Assembly (NCBI GenBank): GCA_945878605.1
Contig: CAMCTR010000003.1
Span: forward strand, 1 to 34,984
Direction: 5' to 3'
Origin: Candidatus Methylopumilus universalis
GTDB taxonomy: Bacteria; Pseudomonadota; Gammaproteobacteria; Burkholderiales; Methylophilaceae
DNA: 34,984 nt
Shown: one piece after another, positions 30,935 to 34,984 of the stretch
Layout of the letters: the number at the start of each line of letters is the position of its first letter
Numbering within the stretch: the stretch's first letter is position 1
The notes under the pieces: model-generated
Told to the model about the DNA's origin: nothing
Seen by the model: only the letters and a program-made list of their open reading frames with translations
The model's database searches: none
Program-made: the position numbers and the translations under genes

Positions 30935-31789
30935 GTGCGTTCATTATTCTCTAAAGTCTCATTCGCGGTTATTCTTTTTGCCGCCTCCCAAATTGCACTA
31001 GCGGCTGATAACGGCCTCCTCTGGAAACTAGAAGCACCAAGCGGTAAAGTCAGTTATTTACTTGGCACGATCCACACCGATGATCAGCGTGTGACTGAGT
31101 TTTCACCCAAAATTCTAGAGGCTTTTAATCAAAGCGAAGCTTTTATGATGGAAACCTTACCCCCGCGTGATCCTTCAATTTTTATGATGAAGCAAGGCAC
31201 TGTTTCAGAAATGATGACAGAAAAAGAGTTTGACCAAGTGCGTGAGTTGGCTAATTTTCATTCTATGCATATTGAAGCAGCCATGCGTATGAAGCCTTGG
31301 TTACTTGCTGTTATTTTTGACTTACCAAAGCCTAAAGCGCTTTATTCAATGGATGAACTGTTGATGGCAAAAGCTGAAGAGCAGTTCAAGCGTATTGTGG
31401 GTTTAGAAAAGACTAGCGAGCATTTTTCAGTGCTTGATAGTGTGAGCATGAATGACCAAATGGTGATGCTACGTGCTGTGCTAAAGCGCAGCCAAAAAAC
31501 TAAAGAGCGTGATTATGAAAAGCTACTGAAGACTTATCAATCTGGCGATTTAAAGAAAATCATCGAGCTAGATGACAAAATTACAGGCGGCATGTTGCCC
31601 AAAGCAGTGTGGGAAAATATGCGCGTTAAATTGATTGATGAACGTAATGCCGGTATGGCTGAGGGTTTGGTATCAGAAGCTAAAGACAAAGCGGTATTTG
31701 CTGCAGTAGGCGCTTCTCACCTTGCAGGCGATGGTGGTATTTTAGGTCGCTTGCGTGCATCTGGCTTTGTGGTAACGCCAGTCAAATAA
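30935..31789 (+). CDS. TraB/GumN family protein
   Basis: GTG start; signal peptide; GLLWKLEAPSGKVSYLLGTIHTDDQRVTEF...; C-term AAVGASHLAGDGGILGRLRASGFVVTPV. Confidence 0.9.
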   Translation: MRSLFSKVSFAVILFAASQIALAADNGLLWKLEAPSGKVSYLLGTIHTDDQRVTEFSPKILEAFNQSEAFMMETLPPRDPSIFMMKQGTVSEMMTEKEFDQVRELANFHSMHIEAAMRMKPWLLAVIFDLPKPKALYSMDELLMAKAEEQFKRIVGLEKTSEHFSVLDSVSMNDQMVMLRAVLKRSQKTKERDYEKLLKTYQSGDLKKIIELDDKITGGMLPKAVWENMRVKLIDERNAGMAEGLVSEAKDKAVFAAVGASHLAGDGGILGRLRASGFVVTPVK

Positions 31790-31808
31790 AGCTGTAAATG
31801 GTGCATAT

Positions 31809-31843
31809 AAAAAAGCGCAGTCAGAAATTAACTGCGCTTTTTT
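31809..31843. terminator. bidirectional Rho-independent terminator between convergent traB-like and blc genes
   Basis: AAAAAAGCGCAGT-CAGAAATTA-ACTGCGCTTTTTT: perfect 13-bp arms including A/T tracts on both sides. Confidence 0.95.
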
Positions 31844-31861
31844 AATGGCTGGCATTTTTGG

Positions 31862-32371
31862 CTATTGGTTCGGATAAATCAATTTGTCGGTTTCAAAGCC
31901 TAGTGCTTTTGCTTTAGCAATCAACTGCTGTTTTACAATGTATGACATTTGCGGCGTGCGAGAGAGTATCCATAAATAATCATCGCCGCCTGTCACTAGC
32001 GCATAGCTATAGGATGTTTTGTCCAACTCGACAATCGTATATGCCCCATAAAATGGCCCAAAAAATGACACTTTTAACCTGCCAACATCCGGTGTTTCGA
32101 CAAAATAAGCTTTACCGACAGCTTCGTTCCATTTTTGTTTTTTGGTATCAAAGCCATGGTTGATTACCTTCATGCCGCCATCTTCACGCAGGCTATATTC
32201 TGCATAAACCTTATCTAGTCCACGTTCAAAGCTGTGGTCTAAGCGAGCGATTTCATACCAAGTGCCTAAGTATTTGTCTGCTTCAAAGCCTGTAATTGCT
32301 TTGTACTTGGCATCATCGCCCGTGCAGGCAAGCAGCACCAAACAAAGAAAGAAATAAAGTTTTTTCATCAT
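31862..32371 (-). CDS. blc: lipocalin-family outer membrane lipoprotein
   Basis: Lipobox LLAC; lipocalin motif YLGTWYEIARLDHSFERGLDKVYAEYSL; DDYLWILSRTPQM. Confidence 0.93.
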   Translation of the reverse strand: MMKKLYFFLCLVLLACTGDDAKYKAITGFEADKYLGTWYEIARLDHSFERGLDKVYAEYSLREDGGMKVINHGFDTKKQKWNEAVGKAYFVETPDVGRLKVSFFGPFYGAYTIVELDKTSYSYALVTGGDDYLWILSRTPQMSYIVKQQLIAKAKALGFETDKLIYPNQ

Positions 32372-32387
32372 GACTTTTCCTTATTAA

Positions 32388-33908
32388 TTAACGACCACGT
32401 CCGCCACCGCTAGTGTGGCCACCACGACCGCCGCTATTATTAAGGCTGGTATTGCGTCCTACATTTGGATTCGGGCCTCTATTTTGTGGCTTAGGCGCAA
32501 ATAAAGCAGGTTGCGGCATCGCTTGGTGTCTTGCCGCTTCGGACATATTTTTAGAAGATTGGTTTGGCGAAGATTGATTATCTAGCCCGCCTTTATTGCC
32601 ATCACTTGGCGCTTTATCCGTCCGCTGACCTTGCGGCTTGTTGCGGTTATGCTGAGGCTTACCTTGTGAAGGTTTTGCGTCTGAGTTTTGTGGGCGACGT
32701 TGTTGTGGTCTTGGTGCACGTGGTGCTTCTGGTTCCGCTTTATCTGGCTGAACCCAACCATCTGCAGACACTTTTGGAATCTCACGTTTAATCAGCTTTT
32801 CGATATCTTTTAGGAGGCTCAACTCTTCACGGTCTACTAATGAAACCGCCGCGCCACTGCTACCTGCGCGACCAGTTCTACCAATGCGGTGAACATAGTC
32901 TTCAGGCACATTAGGGAGTTCAAAGTTAATCACTTGCGGCAATTGGTCAATGTCCAAACCACGTGCAGCAATGTCGGTTGCCACTAAAACGCGCACAGTA
33001 CCATCTTTAAATTGCGCTAATGCCTTGGTGCGGGCTCCTTGGCTTTTGTTGCCGTGAATCGCTGCGGCTTCAATACCATCTTTAATGAGCTTTTCAGCTA
33101 AGCGGTTAGCGCCGTGCTTGGTGCGGGTAAAGATAAGTACTTGTTGCCAGTCGTTGTGTTTAACCAAATGACTTACTAGCTCGCGCTTAAAGCTTTGGCT
33201 AATCATATGAACGGTTTGCTCAACCAATTCAGAAGCGGTATTGCGACGTGCGACTTCTACAAAGCCAGGATTATTGAGCAGACCATCCGCTAGTGCTTTA
33301 ATCTCATCAGAGAACGTGGCTGAAAACAGTAAGTTTTGGCGTGCTTTAGGCAATAAAGCCAAGATCTTTTTAATGTCGCGAATGAAACCCATGTCCAGCA
33401 TACGGTCGGCTTCGTCCAACACTAAAATTTCAACGCCTGATAAATCCACGGCTTTTTGGTTAGCGAGGTCGAGTAAGCGGCCTGGCGTAGCAACTAAGAT
33501 ATCGAGTGGTTTTCTTAAGCGCGACATTTGCGGGTTGATATTCACTCCCCCAAAAATGACCGTTGAAGTAAGCGATAAATACTTACCGTAAGTTTTAACA
33601 GACTCTTCAATTTGCGCGGCAAGCTCACGCGTTGGCGTTAGCATTAAGCAACGAGGGCGTCCTTTGCCTAAATCGGCAACCGGCTTTTGGTTAAGGATAT
33701 GCAAAATCGGCAACGTAAAACCAGCGGTTTTGCCTGTGCCTGTTTGTGCGCCAGCAAGCAAATCACCGCCCGTGAGGACTTGTGGAATCGCTTGCGCTTG
33801 AATTGGGGTTGGGGTGGTGTAACCAGCGTCGTTAATGGCGCGGAGAATAGGTTCTGCTAAGCCTAAATCATTAAAATTTGGGCCAGCTTTAGTAACTTCT
33901 GATAACAA
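32388..33908 (-). CDS. rhlE: DEAD-box RNA helicase, RhlE-like
   Basis: Q motif, [42 protein letters not shown]; disordered GNPQ/RGG tail. TTG start preceded by AAGGA. Confidence 0.94.
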   Translation of the reverse strand: MLSEVTKAGPNFNDLGLAEPILRAINDAGYTTPTPIQAQAIPQVLTGGDLLAGAQTGTGKTAGFTLPILHILNQKPVADLGKGRPRCLMLTPTRELAAQIEESVKTYGKYLSLTSTVIFGGVNINPQMSRLRKPLDILVATPGRLLDLANQKAVDLSGVEILVLDEADRMLDMGFIRDIKKILALLPKARQNLLFSATFSDEIKALADGLLNNPGFVEVARRNTASELVEQTVHMISQSFKRELVSHLVKHNDWQQVLIFTRTKHGANRLAEKLIKDGIEAAAIHGNKSQGARTKALAQFKDGTVRVLVATDIAARGLDIDQLPQVINFELPNVPEDYVHRIGRTGRAGSSGAAVSLVDREELSLLKDIEKLIKREIPKVSADGWVQPDKAEPEAPRAPRPQQRRPQNSDAKPSQGKPQHNRNKPQGQRTDKAPSDGNKGGLDNQSSPNQSSKNMSEAARHQAMPQPALFAPKPQNRGPNPNVGRNTSLNNSGGRGGHTSGGGRGR

Positions 33909-34056
33909 TGTAAATTCCTTAAAGGAGATTTATAAGTGGTCTGTTGCCCTTAAGACAACACCAATCAAGACTAACAAATAAGAGATAAAAGTGTTGGCGC
34001 ATCGCGCCTTTAGGCCGCTGTGCTGATTGGTATGGCACAGGGAAGACTGAATTATA
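33909..34056 (-). promoter_or_regulatory. rhlE promoter (-10 TATAAT at 34051-34056) and structured leader
   Basis: Perfect -10 hexamer on the minus strand with a weak -35. Several hairpins lie between it and the TTG start (see findings). Confidence 0.5.
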
Positions 34057-34082
34057 CGGAGTATTGCGGGATTAGCTAGTAA

Positions 34083-34808
34083 TTAAATCTTTTCAGTATG
34101 TGTGAGTAGATGTAACTCTTCAGTCGTCAGCCAGCGCCATTCACCTTCAGCAAGGTCTTTTGGTAGCATAACTTCGCCAATTTTGATGCGTTTAAGCGCT
34201 TCTACACGGTTACTATTTGCGGCAACCATGCGTTTGACTTGGTGATATTTACCTTCAGCCAAGGTCATGTGGAGGATGTGGCTGCTGATTTGCTCGCAAG
34301 CTAGCGCGGAAATGGGTGCTGGTTCATCTATCAGTTGCACGCCATCAAGTAGGTTTTTGATTTGTGCTTCGTCAACTGGGTGTTTGCAATGCACTTCATA
34401 AATTTTTGGCACTTTCCATTTTGGCGAACTCAATCTATGAATAAAGTGGCCATCGTCAGATAGTAAAATTAAGCCCGTGGTGTCTTCATCCAAACGGCCG
34501 ATACATTGCGCATCGCGCTCCACCAATGAGTGGGGGAGTAAGCTGTAAACCGATGGGTGATGCAGAGTTTTGTGTGAGCATTCGTAATGCGCTGGTTTGT
34601 TGAGCATTAGATATGCTTGCTCACAATATTGCCAAGGTTCACCCTCCACCGTGAAGTGCAAGTTTTCGGTAGAAAATTCTGCAAATGGGTCGTCGCAATG
34701 TTCACCATTAACGGTGACGGCGTCGTGTCTGACTAAGATGCGGCAAGCTTTACGTGAGCCAAAGCCTTGGGAGTGTAAAACACGTTCAATGGATATTTTT
34801 TTAGACAT
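34083..34808 (-). CDS. rsuA: RsuA-family rRNA pseudouridine synthase
   Basis: S4 domain SIERVLHSQGFGSRKACRILVRHDAVTVNGE and catalytic IGRLDEDTTGLILLSDDGHFIHRLSSP. Confidence 0.88.
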   Translation of the reverse strand: MSKKISIERVLHSQGFGSRKACRILVRHDAVTVNGEHCDDPFAEFSTENLHFTVEGEPWQYCEQAYLMLNKPAHYECSHKTLHHPSVYSLLPHSLVERDAQCIGRLDEDTTGLILLSDDGHFIHRLSSPKWKVPKIYEVHCKHPVDEAQIKNLLDGVQLIDEPAPISALACEQISSHILHMTLAEGKYHQVKRMVAANSNRVEALKRIKIGEVMLPKDLAEGEWRWLTTEELHLLTHTEKI

Positions 34809-34827
34809 GGCGGCATTATAGAGGCTT

Positions 34828-34984
34828 TTACGCGCCCATTACTTCAATAATGCCGTTATCTGCTATCAGCACTTGGCTGGCGATACCATAAAATACGCCG
34901 TGTTCCACAATCCCAGGCGTGTTGTTAAGTAGGTTGTTGAGCGCTTCATCGTTGATTTTTACAGGGAATTGCATGTCCAACACG
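34828..34984 (-). CDS. rpiA: ribose-5-phosphate isomerase A, C-terminal fragment cut by window edge
   Basis: Manual translation ...VLDMQFPVKINDEALNNLLNNTPGIVEHGVFYGIASQVLIADNGIIEVMGA*; resembles the RpiA C-terminus. Confidence 0.8.
   Translation of the reverse strand, partial: VLDMQFPVKINDEALNNLLNNTPGIVEHGVFYGIASQVLIADNGIIEVMGA

Overview
This 35 kb window reads as ordinary, gene-dense bacterial chromosome. It is most likely betaproteobacterial (Methylophilaceae-like), inferred only from gene content and order. Almost all of it is explained by housekeeping genes in compact operons: sucCD / ankyrin protein / nadE / P-II; feoAB; yciB-yciI-bolA-PPIase; PHP-yciO-M50 protease-trpS-SMR-scpA-scpB-rluB; prmB-dapE-arsC-like; dapD; M48-kup-xseA; dsbB-cysM-exonuclease-rlmD-SBP-ygiQ-TraB; blc; rhlE; an RsuA-family synthase; and the end of rpiA. 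I see no mobile element, prophage, CRISPR array, rRNA, tRNA or obvious defence or biosynthetic island, and nothing that clearly amounts to a new multi-gene system. The best leads are small. (1) A 39-aa single-TM microprotein ORF, missing from the supplied ORF track, sits between dapE and prmB and overlaps the prmB start. (2) rhlE has a structured leader of about 135 nt with a hairpin whose loop is perfectly complementary to a downstream segment. (3) A 14-bp inverted repeat covers both stop codons of convergent rluB/prmB. (4) TrpRS carries a C-x21-C-x6-C-x2-C motif resembling the Fe-S TrpRS signature. (5) A perfect 12-bp-arm hairpin lies in the Fe-S-motif codons of rlmD. (6) A strong Fur-box-like site precedes feoAB.
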